A DNA stretch of 9,684 nucleotides from Candidatus Limimorpha equi (GTDB lineage Bacteria; Bacteroidota; Bacteroidia; Bacteroidales; F082). The position numbers and the translations under genes were made by a program. The stretch spans positions 1 to 9,684 of the forward strand of contig JAGHSL010000080.1 of the NCBI GenBank assembly GCA_018065885.1. Reading direction: 5' to 3'. Position 1 is the stretch's first letter. The number at the start of each line of letters is the position of its first letter. The notes under the pieces are model-generated. The model had not been told where the DNA came from and ran no database searches. It saw only the letters and a list, made by a program, of their open reading frames with translations. Shown here one piece after another: positions 1 to 6,234 of this stretch.

Positions 1-93
1 GGAGTTTGTTGTCTATCGGCCTTTCAATGTCATCGGCCAAAACGTATGAATGTTCAATTCCTGCTATCTGATTATTTGTGTTTTTCGGCCATA

Positions 94-126
94 TTTTCAC
101 CCAAACATCATTTCTTCGTACTTTTG
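94..126 (+). promoter_or_regulatory. Bacteroidota-type promoter of the nucleoid-associated protein gene
   Basis: A perfect -7 box TACTTTTG lies at 119-126, matching the Bacteroidota consensus TAnnTTTG. A weak -33-like TTTTC at 94-98 sits about 20 nt upstream. The box ends 19 nt before the ATG at 146, giving a short leader. Because it lies downstream of an in-frame ATG at 50, it argues for translation from 146. The -7 match is seen directly; activity is inferred. Confidence 0.6.
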
Positions 127-145
127 CACATCCAAATCAAGCGAT

Positions 146-1165
146 ATGTCAGTAATAAAAAACATGGCTTTACACTTCGTCGGCAACAAACAGGCCGAAG
201 AAGGTGTCATCTGCTCAAAAAGCCTTCTCTCCACCAACGATGAGATGCGTAACATCCTGCATGAGTATTTCTTGCAGGTTTTTCTTGCCGAGGAACAGTT
301 TCATTTCATTCACGAATCGGATTTGAAATACAACGAGGTTTATGGCATGGTCAGTGAGATTTTCGACGATCCTGAAAGCCTGTATATCAATTCGGTAAAA
401 CTCGCCAAGCATCTATACGAAAAAAGTGACCACCCGAAAATCAAGGCGGGCGAGTTCTATGTGGTTCATTTCACCGATTGCAGCATTGGCGGCAACCATT
501 GCGATGCCATCGGGCTTTTCAAATCGGAAAACAAGGACACTTTCCTTCGCGTCTGGACTTCGGAAGAAGGCCTCGACCTCACGCCCGAACAAGGCATCAA
601 CACTAAGAAACTCGACAAAGGCTGCCTGATTTACAATCTGGAACGCGAGGACGGCTTTCTGGTCACCATTGTCGACAACACCAACCGCAGCGATGCCCAT
701 TTCTGGACCGACGAATTTCTGCATGTTTTCCAAAAAGCCAACGAATATTTCCACACCAACACGGTGCTTTCCTTGACCAAGAATTTCGTCACCAAGGAGT
801 TGCCGCAGCAATTCGAGGTTTCCAAAGCCGACCAAGCCGATTTACTCAACCGCTCCGTGGCTTTCTTCAAGGAAAAGGAGACCTTCGACATGGACGAATT
901 TGTGAACGAAGTGATTGAACAACCTGCTGTCATTGAGAGTTTTCACAAGTTCAAGGACAATTACGCCCAGCGCGAAGACATTGAGATTGCCGACAATTTC
1001 GAAATCAACGGGACAGCGGTGAAAAAGCAGGAACGGTCATTCAAAAGCGTCATCAAACTGGATAAGAATTTCCACATCTACATTCACGGCAATCGCGATT
1101 TAATCGAACAGGGCGAAGACGAAAAAGGAAAGTTTTACAAGGTGTATTATAATAAGGAACTGTAG
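146..1165 (+). CDS. Nucleoid-associated protein, YejK/NA37 family
   Basis: The 339-residue product resembles the NA37 family (E. coli YejK/NdpA, about 335 residues), proteins that bind the bacterial nucleoid and whose exact role is unclear. It has no signal peptide or membrane segment, so it should be cytoplasmic. The N-terminal part (about 1-70) is a helix-rich segment beginning MSVIKNMALHFVGNK. The middle (about 100-215) looks like an alpha/beta core with FYVVHFTDCSIGGNHCDAIG and FLVTIVDNTN, and the C-terminal end has SFKSVIKLDKNFHIYIHG, which resembles the conserved tail of the family. Start: an in-frame ATG at 50 would add 32 residues, but the promoter box at 119-126 lies inside that extension, so 146 is preferred. 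The stop codon lies at the start of a repeat-like sequence. It appears monocistronic. Family assignment is by recalled sequence resemblance; chromosome-organising function is inferred from the family. Confidence 0.85.
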   Translation: MSVIKNMALHFVGNKQAEEGVICSKSLLSTNDEMRNILHEYFLQVFLAEEQFHFIHESDLKYNEVYGMVSEIFDDPESLYINSVKLAKHLYEKSDHPKIKAGEFYVVHFTDCSIGGNHCDAIGLFKSENKDTFLRVWTSEEGLDLTPEQGINTKKLDKGCLIYNLEREDGFLVTIVDNTNRSDAHFWTDEFLHVFQKANEYFHTNTVLSLTKNFVTKELPQQFEVSKADQADLLNRSVAFFKEKETFDMDEFVNEVIEQPAVIESFHKFKDNYAQREDIEIADNFEINGTAVKKQERSFKSVIKLDKNFHIYIHGNRDLIEQGEDEKGKFYKVYYNKEL

Positions 1166-1185
1166 GGACGCACCGCATGCCTCCG
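1163..1185. repeat. Degenerate dispersed-repeat-like sequence at the gene end
   Basis: The sequence TAGGGACGCACCGCATGC followed by CTCCGC starts with the stop codon of the nucleoid-associated protein gene. It resembles, from memory, an intergenic palindromic element common in Bacteroidales (GGGACGCA...TGCGTCCC). Here the left arm and the central GCATGC are kept, while the right arm (CTCCGC instead of GTCCC) is decayed. Only one copy is visible in the window, so the repeat status rests on recollection. Confidence 0.3.
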
Positions 1186-1290
1186 CTAACCGAAAACGAA
1201 AGTACTAGCAATTGCATAGTGCGCTTCTTGCATTTATGTTGATTTTATTTGGGGAGATTTGTGACCTGTACATCGCTGCCTGGCATTGCG

Positions 1291-1350
1291 AAACCATCTG
1301 TTTGCGTATTGAGCCGCATGGCAGTGTACCTCTACACGCAAATGATTCTT
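1291..1350. other. Imperfect inverted repeat in the 248-bp spacer
   Basis: TTTGCGT at 1301-1307 is an exact reverse complement of ACGCAAA at 1336-1342, and the flanks continue imperfectly (AACCAT at 1291-1296 against ATGATT at 1342-1347). A small inner stem GTGTA/TACAC (1324-1328 and 1333-1337) overlaps the right arm and is an alternative fold. No U-tract follows, so it is not an obvious intrinsic terminator. The rest of 1166-1413 shows no gene. It may be chance, a remnant, or a leader structure. Confidence 0.2.
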
Positions 1351-1381
1351 AAATAACAAACGGCATCTAAGGTAAAAAATG

Positions 1382-1389
1382 TAATTTTG
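1382..1389 (+). promoter_or_regulatory. -7 promoter box of the sulfatase-fold gene
   Basis: TAATTTTG matches TAnnTTTG and lies 24 nt before the ATG at 1414. I see no convincing TTTG -33 box at the expected 19-21 nt upstream, so the promoter is only half supported. Confidence 0.45.
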
Positions 1390-1413
1390 CGGTTGATATG
1401 AATTTGATAAGGA

Positions 1414-3378
1414 ATGAAAAATAAAAAAATCCCCCGACTGAATTACCTGCTAACTTCCTATTTATTAGGCATTATCATTTTCACGCTGTTTCGTGTTGTC
1501 AATACATTAGTGTATTGCAACGGCTGCGAAAACTGGCCTGATTTTGAAGGCTTGTATCCAAAAGCTCTGCTAATGGGTTGGCGTTTCGACACGGTGATAA
1601 GCTGCTATTTCCTGGCATTGCCCGCCTTGATGCTTATTGTGGCCGAGCTGGCACACATACGATCAAAGGTCTATCATCAAATTATACATCACATCATCGT
1701 GACGTTCTACATTGTTGGATTTCTGGCTTGTGCGGCCGACATTCCGTTTTTCAACACTTTTTTCGTCAGATTGGATGCCGTGGCGACACAGGAGGCCGAT
1801 TCCATTTGGATTATTGCCAGCATGATTCTTTCTGAGCCTCGCTATATTGTTTTCCTTTTTGCGTTTTTGGCTGTTGCCGTCGGCTATTGGTTTGCCATGC
1901 GGAGCATTTACCGCCACACGTTGCGCAACAATCTCGACACCTTTGCGCCATTAGGCTGGGCCATAGTGGTAAGTCTGCTGTTGGCTTTGGCCATATTTGC
2001 GGGTATGCGTGGCCGACTGAACAAAAAAAGCCCCATACGTGTCGGAACGGCATACTTCTGTAGCGATCCATTTCTCAATCAAATAGGACTCAATCCCGTA
2101 TTCACTTTTATCAAGAGTGCCGAAGAGTTGAACAAAAGCGTCAATAAGCCACTCGACCTGACCGATTCAGCCTCGGCAGAAGCTGTTTACCAAGCTGAAC
2201 ATAATAGTCCTGTTGATAGTACCCTGATGTTTGCTGGCCTTACAGCACCACTGCCTGAAGGCACTAACGTTGTAATGGTGATTATGGAGTCGATGACGGC
2301 TGAAAAAACTTGTCTGGCAGAAAGCAGCAGCATAGGTTCACTAACACCAGTTTTGGATAGTCTGATGGCTAACGGATTGGTTTTCACACGCACTTATTCG
2401 GCTGGCATTCACACATATAATGGGATTTATTCTTCCTTGTACTCACATCCAGCTCTGTTAGCCCGACACACTATGAAACATACTATCGTTCCTCAGATGG
2501 ATGGTCTGCCTCAACAACTGAAAAAAGCGGGTTATAGTACGGCTTATCTGATGACTCACGATGAGAATTTCGACAACATGCAGGGATTTCTTTACAGTAA
2601 TGCTTTCGACAGCGTGATTGGTCAATCGTACTATCCGAAAAACGAAATCATAGGCACTTGGGGCATTCCCGATCATGTATTGATGCGCCACGCCGTAGAG
2701 CATTGCAACAGTGTGGCCAAAGACGGACCTTTCTTAACCGTCATTATGACTTGTAGTGACCACACACCTTATTATCTGCCCGACGATATCGGCTTTCATC
2801 CTTCCACTTCAAAAATAGAGACTCAAATGGTGGAATATGCCGACTATTCTATTGGTGAACTGATGTGCATGGCACGGCAGCAACCATGGTTTGACAACAC
2901 GGTCTTTGTATTTATAGCCGACCACGGACAAGTATGGGGTTCAAGCAAATACGATATGCCTCTGTCCTATCATCATGTGCCGATGCTGTTTTATTATCCA
3001 GGCAAGATAACACCTTCGCGTTACGATGGACTGGCGCTTCAGATTGACCTTGGTCCAACTTTGCTTGGCATGATGCCTTTCACTTCCTTAAACAACACTT
3101 GTGGACTTGATTTGCTCCGGCAACCCAGAAAGTTCGCCTATTTCAGTTCCGATGACAAGATTGGCGTAATGGACGAGGAATATTTCTATGTGTACCGTGT
3201 GACTGACAAAGATGGCAAATTGTACCATTATGCCATTGGCCAGACAGATGATGTATCCGCTTTGCAGCCCCAACGTGTTGATTCAATGCGCCAATATGTT
3301 TTTGGAATGTTGCAATGGTCCTTCAACAAAATAAATGAAAGGATGATGATTAAGGAAAAGGAAGAAAGTGAGGAGTGA
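1414..3378 (+). CDS. LTA synthase-like membrane sulfatase/phosphotransferase
   Basis: The 654-residue protein has the LtaS/EptA layout: five likely inner-membrane helices (about 11-33, 60-82, 90-110, 143-162, 180-198), a linker, then an alkaline-phosphatase-superfamily catalytic domain (about 283-555) expected in the periplasm. Metal and catalytic residues can be placed: E292 in VVMVIMES, the probable nucleophile T334 in GIHTYNGIYSSLYS, H450 in TCSDHTPYY (like the substrate-site His of LtaS), D503/H504 in FIADHG, and H520/H521 before VPMLFYYPG. Related enzymes transfer phosphoglycerol or phosphoethanolamine from phospholipid to a glycan or lipid A. In a Gram-negative host the acceptor is unknown, and classical lipoteichoic acid is unlikely. 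An AAGGA sequence lies just upstream of the ATG, too close for an ideal ribosome site. The charged C-terminal tail (KEKEESEE) runs into a 7-bp tandem repeat that supplies the stop codon. Family is confident; substrate is not. Confidence 0.88.
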   Translation: MKNKKIPRLNYLLTSYLLGIIIFTLFRVVNTLVYCNGCENWPDFEGLYPKALLMGWRFDTVISCYFLALPALMLIVAELAHIRSKVYHQIIHHIIVTFYIVGFLACAADIPFFNTFFVRLDAVATQEADSIWIIASMILSEPRYIVFLFAFLAVAVGYWFAMRSIYRHTLRNNLDTFAPLGWAIVVSLLLALAIFAGMRGRLNKKSPIRVGTAYFCSDPFLNQIGLNPVFTFIKSAEELNKSVNKPLDLTDSASAEAVYQAEHNSPVDSTLMFAGLTAPLPEGTNVVMVIMESMTAEKTCLAESSSIGSLTPVLDSLMANGLVFTRTYSAGIHTYNGIYSSLYSHPALLARHTMKHTIVPQMDGLPQQLKKAGYSTAYLMTHDENFDNMQGFLYSNAFDSVIGQSYYPKNEIIGTWGIPDHVLMRHAVEHCNSVAKDGPFLTVIMTCSDHTPYYLPDDIGFHPSTSKIETQMVEYADYSIGELMCMARQQPWFDNTVFVFIADHGQVWGSSKYDMPLSYHHVPMLFYYPGKITPSRYDGLALQIDLGPTLLGMMPFTSLNNTCGLDLLRQPRKFAYFSSDDKIGVMDEEYFYVYRVTDKDGKLYHYAIGQTDDVSALQPQRVDSMRQYVFGMLQWSFNKINERMMIKEKEESEE

Positions 3379-3404
3379 GGAATTAGGAGTTAGGAGTTAG
3401 GAGT
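3368..3404. repeat. Five-unit 7-bp tandem repeat overlapping a stop codon
   Basis: Units read GTGAGGA (3368), GTGAGGA (3375), ATTAGGA (3382), GTTAGGA (3389), GTTAGGA (3396), then GT. The stop codon TGA of the upstream gene (3376-3378) lies in the second unit, so the last residues of that protein are encoded by repeat sequence. Such arrays can change copy number by slippage; that is inference here. Confidence 0.75.
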
Positions 3405-3411
3405 ATTTAGC

Positions 3412-3433
3412 TCCCTGAGTTTGTCGAAAGGAA
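3412..3433. repeat. CCCTGAG-TTTGTCGAA dispersed-repeat-like element
   Basis: TCCCTGAGTTTGTCGAAAGG closely resembles the intergenic motif CCCTGAGCTTGTCGAAGGG, which I recall as frequent in Bacteroidota and some other bacteria, with one substitution (T for C) and one extra A. Only one copy is visible here. It overlaps the short palindrome AAGGAA-T-TTCCTT at 3428-3440. Confidence 0.4.
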
Positions 3434-3441
3434 TTTCCTTA

Positions 3442-3465
3442 GGTGAGAGGAAAATTTCTTACACC
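3442..3465 (+). terminator. Weak candidate hairpin downstream of the sulfatase-fold gene
   Basis: The 24-nt segment GGTGAGAGG...CTTACACC is an imperfect palindrome: four outer pairs, one A-A mismatch, then A-T and G-C pairs with two G-U wobbles towards an AT-only centre. The following bases are only moderately T-rich (AATTCATTTTAT). It could end transcription before the next promoter, but the stem is weak and terminator function is a guess. Confidence 0.25.
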
Positions 3466-3500
3466 AATTCATTTTATCCCTGAATTTTGTTCTATAAAAA

Positions 3501-3531
3501 CTTGTAATTCAAATAAAAATATCTACTTTTG
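3501..3531 (+). promoter_or_regulatory. Promoter of the ATPase-GNAT unit
   Basis: A -33-like CTTG (3501-3504) is separated by 19 nt from a perfect -7 box TACTTTTG (3524-3531). Transcription would begin around 3537, leaving a leader of about 40 nt before the ATG at 3576. The leader holds a strong palindrome, and a copy of its half-site (TTGTAATT, 3502-3509) overlaps the -33 box. Confidence 0.7.
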
Positions 3532-3542
3532 CAAATTAAATT

Positions 3543-3569
3543 ATTTGTAATTTACAAATTTGTAAATTT
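3543..3569. promoter_or_regulatory. Overlapping AT-rich palindromes in the ATPase leader
   Basis: Two perfect inverted repeats overlap. ATTTGTAA-T-TTACAAAT spans 3543-3559, and a 20-bp palindrome centred on ACAAATTTGT spans 3549-3568. Together they give three alternating TTGTAA-type half-sites, ending 7 nt before the start codon, and a further TTGTAATT lies over the -33 box. This arrangement fits a repressor operator, possibly autoregulatory, or an RNA hairpin that hides the start codon. The symmetry is seen directly; the regulatory role is inferred. Confidence 0.5.
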
Positions 3570-3575
3570 TAAACT

Positions 3576-4886
3576 ATGAAGTTTTACGATAGGGAAACCG
3601 AATTACAGGAACTGCACCGATTGGACGATTTGTCACATTCAGTCTCGCAATTCACGGTGCTGATAGGCCGCCGCCGTACGGGAAAGACCACCTTGCTTGT
3701 AAAGGCTTTTGAACACAAGAAATACTTGTATTGCTTTGTCGGGAAAAAGTCGGAACAGATTCTGTGTCAGGAGTTTCAGCAGCAGATTGAGACTGTTTTG
3801 GGCATTCATATCTATGGACAAGCCGTCAGGTTTTCGGCTTTGCTCAACGAGGTGATGCAATACAGCCGTCAGCAGCAAGTGACTTTGGTAATCGATGAAT
3901 TTCAGCGACTTATGGAACTGGATGAATCCATCATTTCACAAATTCAGAATGTTTGGGACCAAAACCAAAATGAGGCGCATATTCATCTGATTGCCTGCGG
4001 CAGCATCTATTCCATGATGAAGCGGATTTTTGAAGACCGCAAGGAACCTTTGTTTGGCCGAAAAACCGCAAGAATAGTGCTGAAACCTTTTTCAATCAGC
4101 ACTTTAAAACAGATTTTCCATGATTACAATCCCAATTATACCGCTGAAGATTTGCTGATGTTGTATGCCATAACGGGTGGCGTGGCAAAATATGTGGCAC
4201 AACTGATGGAAAGCGGTTGCAAAACGTGGAACGACATGATACAAGCCGTTTGCAATCCATCGTCAGTTTTCATTGAGGAAGGCACCGAATTGTTAGTGGG
4301 TGAGTTTGGCAAACGTTACCAGATTTATTACAGCATCCTGCAACTCATCGCTAATGGCATGACTTCACAATCGGAAATCGACAGCATTGTCGAGAAAAAC
4401 ACGGGGCGTTATCTTGAAACTTTGGAAACGGATTATTCCTTGATACGCAAAATGCGTCCTCTTTGGTCAAAACCTAATAGTCAAGGAATTAAGTATCACA
4501 TTGAAGATAATTTTCTGTGCTTTTGGTTCCGTTTCATCGAATCGAACCGCAGTTTGGTGGAACTCGGAAAATTCGATTTGCTTGCCAAAGACATCACACA
4601 AAACTATCCACAATTCAGCGGTTTTGTGTTGGAAAAATATTTCCGTCAACTGTATGGCGAAAAGCCTGATACAACCGAAGTTGGAAATTGGTGGGCATCA
4701 GACGGAAAAAATGAAATTGACCTGATTGCCATTGAAAAACTGAACAAACGCGCTATTGTCGCCGAAGTAAAACGCAATCCTGAACGTTACAATACAAAGT
4801 TATTGGAGGAAAAATACGAAAAAATCAAGAAAAACCTTCACGGCTTTCAAGTGGAATTAATGGGTTTATCCCTAAAAGACATGTAA
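3576..4886 (+). CDS. ATPase_2/DUF234 protein with PD-(D/E)XK-like C-terminal domain
   Basis: This 436-residue cytoplasmic protein matches the ATPase_2 (archaeal-type ATPase) plus DUF234 arrangement. The N-terminal P-loop domain has Walker A GRRRTGKTT (31-39), Walker B VTLVIDEF (102-109, with D107 and E108) and a sensor-like ACGS (140-143). A helical and winged-helix-like middle follows (about 190-300, including YYSILQLIANGMTSQSEID). The C-terminal region (about 310-436) carries a possible nuclease signature: E353 in VLEKYF, D382 in EIDLIA, and E397-V-K399 in IVAEVKRN, in the order E...D...ExK of PD-(D/E)XK enzymes. Family members are widespread in Bacteroidota and archaea and their function is poorly known; DNA or RNA cleavage is inferred from the fold only. 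The ATG at 3576 follows a consensus promoter and palindromic leader. The GNAT gene starts 2 nt after its stop, so the two are probably co-transcribed. Confidence 0.88.
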   Translation: MKFYDRETELQELHRLDDLSHSVSQFTVLIGRRRTGKTTLLVKAFEHKKYLYCFVGKKSEQILCQEFQQQIETVLGIHIYGQAVRFSALLNEVMQYSRQQQVTLVIDEFQRLMELDESIISQIQNVWDQNQNEAHIHLIACGSIYSMMKRIFEDRKEPLFGRKTARIVLKPFSISTLKQIFHDYNPNYTAEDLLMLYAITGGVAKYVAQLMESGCKTWNDMIQAVCNPSSVFIEEGTELLVGEFGKRYQIYYSILQLIANGMTSQSEIDSIVEKNTGRYLETLETDYSLIRKMRPLWSKPNSQGIKYHIEDNFLCFWFRFIESNRSLVELGKFDLLAKDITQNYPQFSGFVLEKYFRQLYGEKPDTTEVGNWWASDGKNEIDLIAIEKLNKRAIVAEVKRNPERYNTKLLEEKYEKIKKNLHGFQVELMGLSLKDM

Positions 4887-4888
4887 AA

Positions 4889-5452
4889 ATGAACCTGCAA
4901 CTGCATCAATGTACAATCACTGATTTTCAAGCCGTTGTCGAATTGAACGAGACGGTTTACGCTTCTTTGCCCGACAAGTCGGTTTTGCGGCATAATTCGC
5001 CCGAAATGATTGCGTCATGCCTACAGGAGCCGAATATGACTTTGGGCTTTTGGGATGATGAAAAACTCGTTGCCATTGGCGTCCTTTATGTGCCGCAATG
5101 TTTGGAAGAAGACCATGCGCACGATGTGGTGGGACTTTTGGACAACGAGATTACGGGGTTACGAGACAGCGAGGCTTTAGAACTTGATGAATTGGAAAAA
5201 TTAGGCATTAAGGCTGCAAATCAGAAATTATTTCTGGTGAGAGATGGCTATCGCGGTTTGGGTTTACAGCAGAAACTGATTCAGGAAGTGGAAAAACTGG
5301 CTGTTCAACGTGGCTTCAATTTGCTTTGCACGACTTGTGCGCCGAACAACAATTTCAGCATCAATAATTTCCTGAAGGAAGGTTATCGCTATGCCAAGAC
5401 GGAAGAAAAATATGGTGGTTTAACGAGAAACCTATATTATAAACAACTGTAA
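4889..5452 (+). CDS. GNAT-family N-acetyltransferase, partner of the ATPase
   Basis: The 187-residue protein has the GNAT fold signature. An N-terminal segment (about 3-25) is followed by strands around TLGFWDDEKLVAIGVLYVP (51-69). The acetyl-CoA-binding motif A, LFLVRDGYRGLGLQQKLI (114-131), follows, and the final motif B-like segment is APNNNFSINNFLKEGYRYAK (151-170). The phosphate loop reads R122-G-L-G-L-Q127, with Gln where many GNATs have Gly or Ala; I recall RGNGLQ-type loops from other GNATs, so it should still be functional. It would transfer an acetyl group from acetyl-CoA to an unidentified amine: small molecule, peptide or protein. It begins 2 nt after the ATPase stop and has no promoter of its own, so it belongs to that unit. 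Its stop is separated by one base from the stop of the opposing gene. Family certain, substrate unknown. Confidence 0.85.
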   Translation: MNLQLHQCTITDFQAVVELNETVYASLPDKSVLRHNSPEMIASCLQEPNMTLGFWDDEKLVAIGVLYVPQCLEEDHAHDVVGLLDNEITGLRDSEALELDELEKLGIKAANQKLFLVRDGYRGLGLQQKLIQEVEKLAVQRGFNLLCTTCAPNNNFSINNFLKEGYRYAKTEEKYGGLTRNLYYKQL

Positions 5453-5453
5453 A

Positions 5454-6083
5454 TCACCACACATCCGACCAAGTGACTGAAATCACATGATTGGTTGAAA
5501 CGCCATCGCCTTTGAACACGTTATTCAAGCCCAAGGAATAGCGTATTTCAATAAACCAATAACTGATGGCTGTCGTAAAACCATAGTCAAAGCTGTTGTA
5601 AGTACCTGTTTTCCAAGGTGTAATAGCTTGTTTCGTATCTCTATTTGTTCTTGTAGACACAACATCATTGCCGCCGAAGCAGAAACCGATGTATGGGCCA
5701 ACACGCAATCGCGCCATTTTTGCTTCGCTTTCGTCTTCTTCGTTCCATTTCCGCATGTAGACATTCAACAATATCGGCACATTGATGTAGGAAGACTTTT
5801 CGATATAATGAAACCTGTTTTTGTCTTCGTCGGTTCCTGATTTGGTTTTCATTCCTTGACGCGAATATATCACATCGATTTCTGCACCAAAAATGGAATT
5901 CTTGGGAATCAATGCAATGCGAATGCCGCCACAGAAATCCGTGCGAAAACGTGTCGAATCGTTGTCGGCCAATTTCATGGTCGAGAACGCAGGACCTATC
6001 AGCAAGCCGCCACCGATGCGTTGGGCAAAACCTGCTGATATACCTAAAAAAATGAAAACCAATATGATAAGATGCCTTTTCAT
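5454..6083 (-). CDS. Outer-membrane beta-barrel protein (PorT/OMP_b-brl_2-like)
   Basis: The 209-residue product starts with a clear signal peptide, MKRHLIILVFIFLGISAGFA, with likely cleavage at A20-Q21. The mature part is rich in alternating strands and glycine: RIGGGLLIGPAFS, FCGGIRIALIP, FGAEIDVIYSRQG, SSYINVPILLNVY, RLRVGPYIGFCFGG, WFIEIRYSLGLNNVF. It ends in an aromatic residue (W209), as barrel proteins do. YINVPILL and GPYIGF are hallmarks of the small Bacteroidota barrels labelled porin family or PorT. These sit in the outer membrane; specific roles are mostly unknown. The open frame extends to an ATG at 6203, but that extension lacks a signal peptide at its start and contains the promoter at 6099-6130, so 6083 is preferred. 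It looks monocistronic: a terminator precedes it and it converges with the GNAT on the other strand. Confidence 0.85.
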   Translation of the reverse strand: MKRHLIILVFIFLGISAGFAQRIGGGLLIGPAFSTMKLADNDSTRFRTDFCGGIRIALIPKNSIFGAEIDVIYSRQGMKTKSGTDEDKNRFHYIEKSSYINVPILLNVYMRKWNEEDESEAKMARLRVGPYIGFCFGGNDVVSTRTNRDTKQAITPWKTGTYNSFDYGFTTAISYWFIEIRYSLGLNNVFKGDGVSTNHVISVTWSDVW

Positions 6084-6098
6084 GATGCTTTCAGCTTG

Positions 6099-6130
6099 CA
6101 AAGATAATACGAAACCATCAAACGAGCAAA
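6099..6130 (-). promoter_or_regulatory. Promoter of the outer-membrane protein gene
   Basis: Read on the minus strand, a -33 TTTG (6130-6127) and a perfect -7 box TATCTTTG (6106-6099) are separated by 20 nt, the best two-box match in the window. The -7 box ends 15 nt before the ATG at 6083. Confidence 0.75.
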
Positions 6131-6178
6131 AAAATACGCAATTGTGTAATTTATGGTTTGCTTTTTTGCGTCGGATAG

Positions 6179-6209
6179 AAAAAAGAACCTCACCAAAAGG
6201 CAAGGTTCT
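6179..6209 (-). terminator. Intrinsic terminator after the DUF937 gene
   Basis: On the minus strand the RNA forms AGAACCUUGCC-UUUU-GGUGAGGUUCU, an 11-bp stem (6209-6184) closed by two adjacent G-U wobbles and a UUUU loop, followed by six U residues (6184-6179). The plus-strand version has C-A mismatches in place of the wobbles and no strong T-tract, so the terminator is directional. It lies 26 nt past the DUF937 stop and upstream of the next promoter. Confidence 0.85.
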
Positions 6210-6234
6210 ATAGTTTTAAATTGCTGAAAATGTG

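Noticed and set aside
15..38. Direct repeat ATCGGCC at 15-21 and 32-38
   Set aside because: It is a short two-copy repeat with no associated structure, and may lie in coding sequence that runs off the window.
413..835. 140-codon open frame on the minus strand inside the nucleoid-associated protein gene
   Set aside because: It lies wholly antisense to a recognised gene, has no promoter, and its translation shows no domain; it is a shadow of the real frame.
3368..3404. CRISPR-like array
   Set aside because: Units are 7 bp and contiguous with no spacers, so this is a simple tandem repeat.
6184..6209. Possible plus-strand terminator at the same hairpin
   Set aside because: On the plus strand the wobble pairs become C-A mismatches, no T-tract follows, and no plus-strand gene ends nearby.
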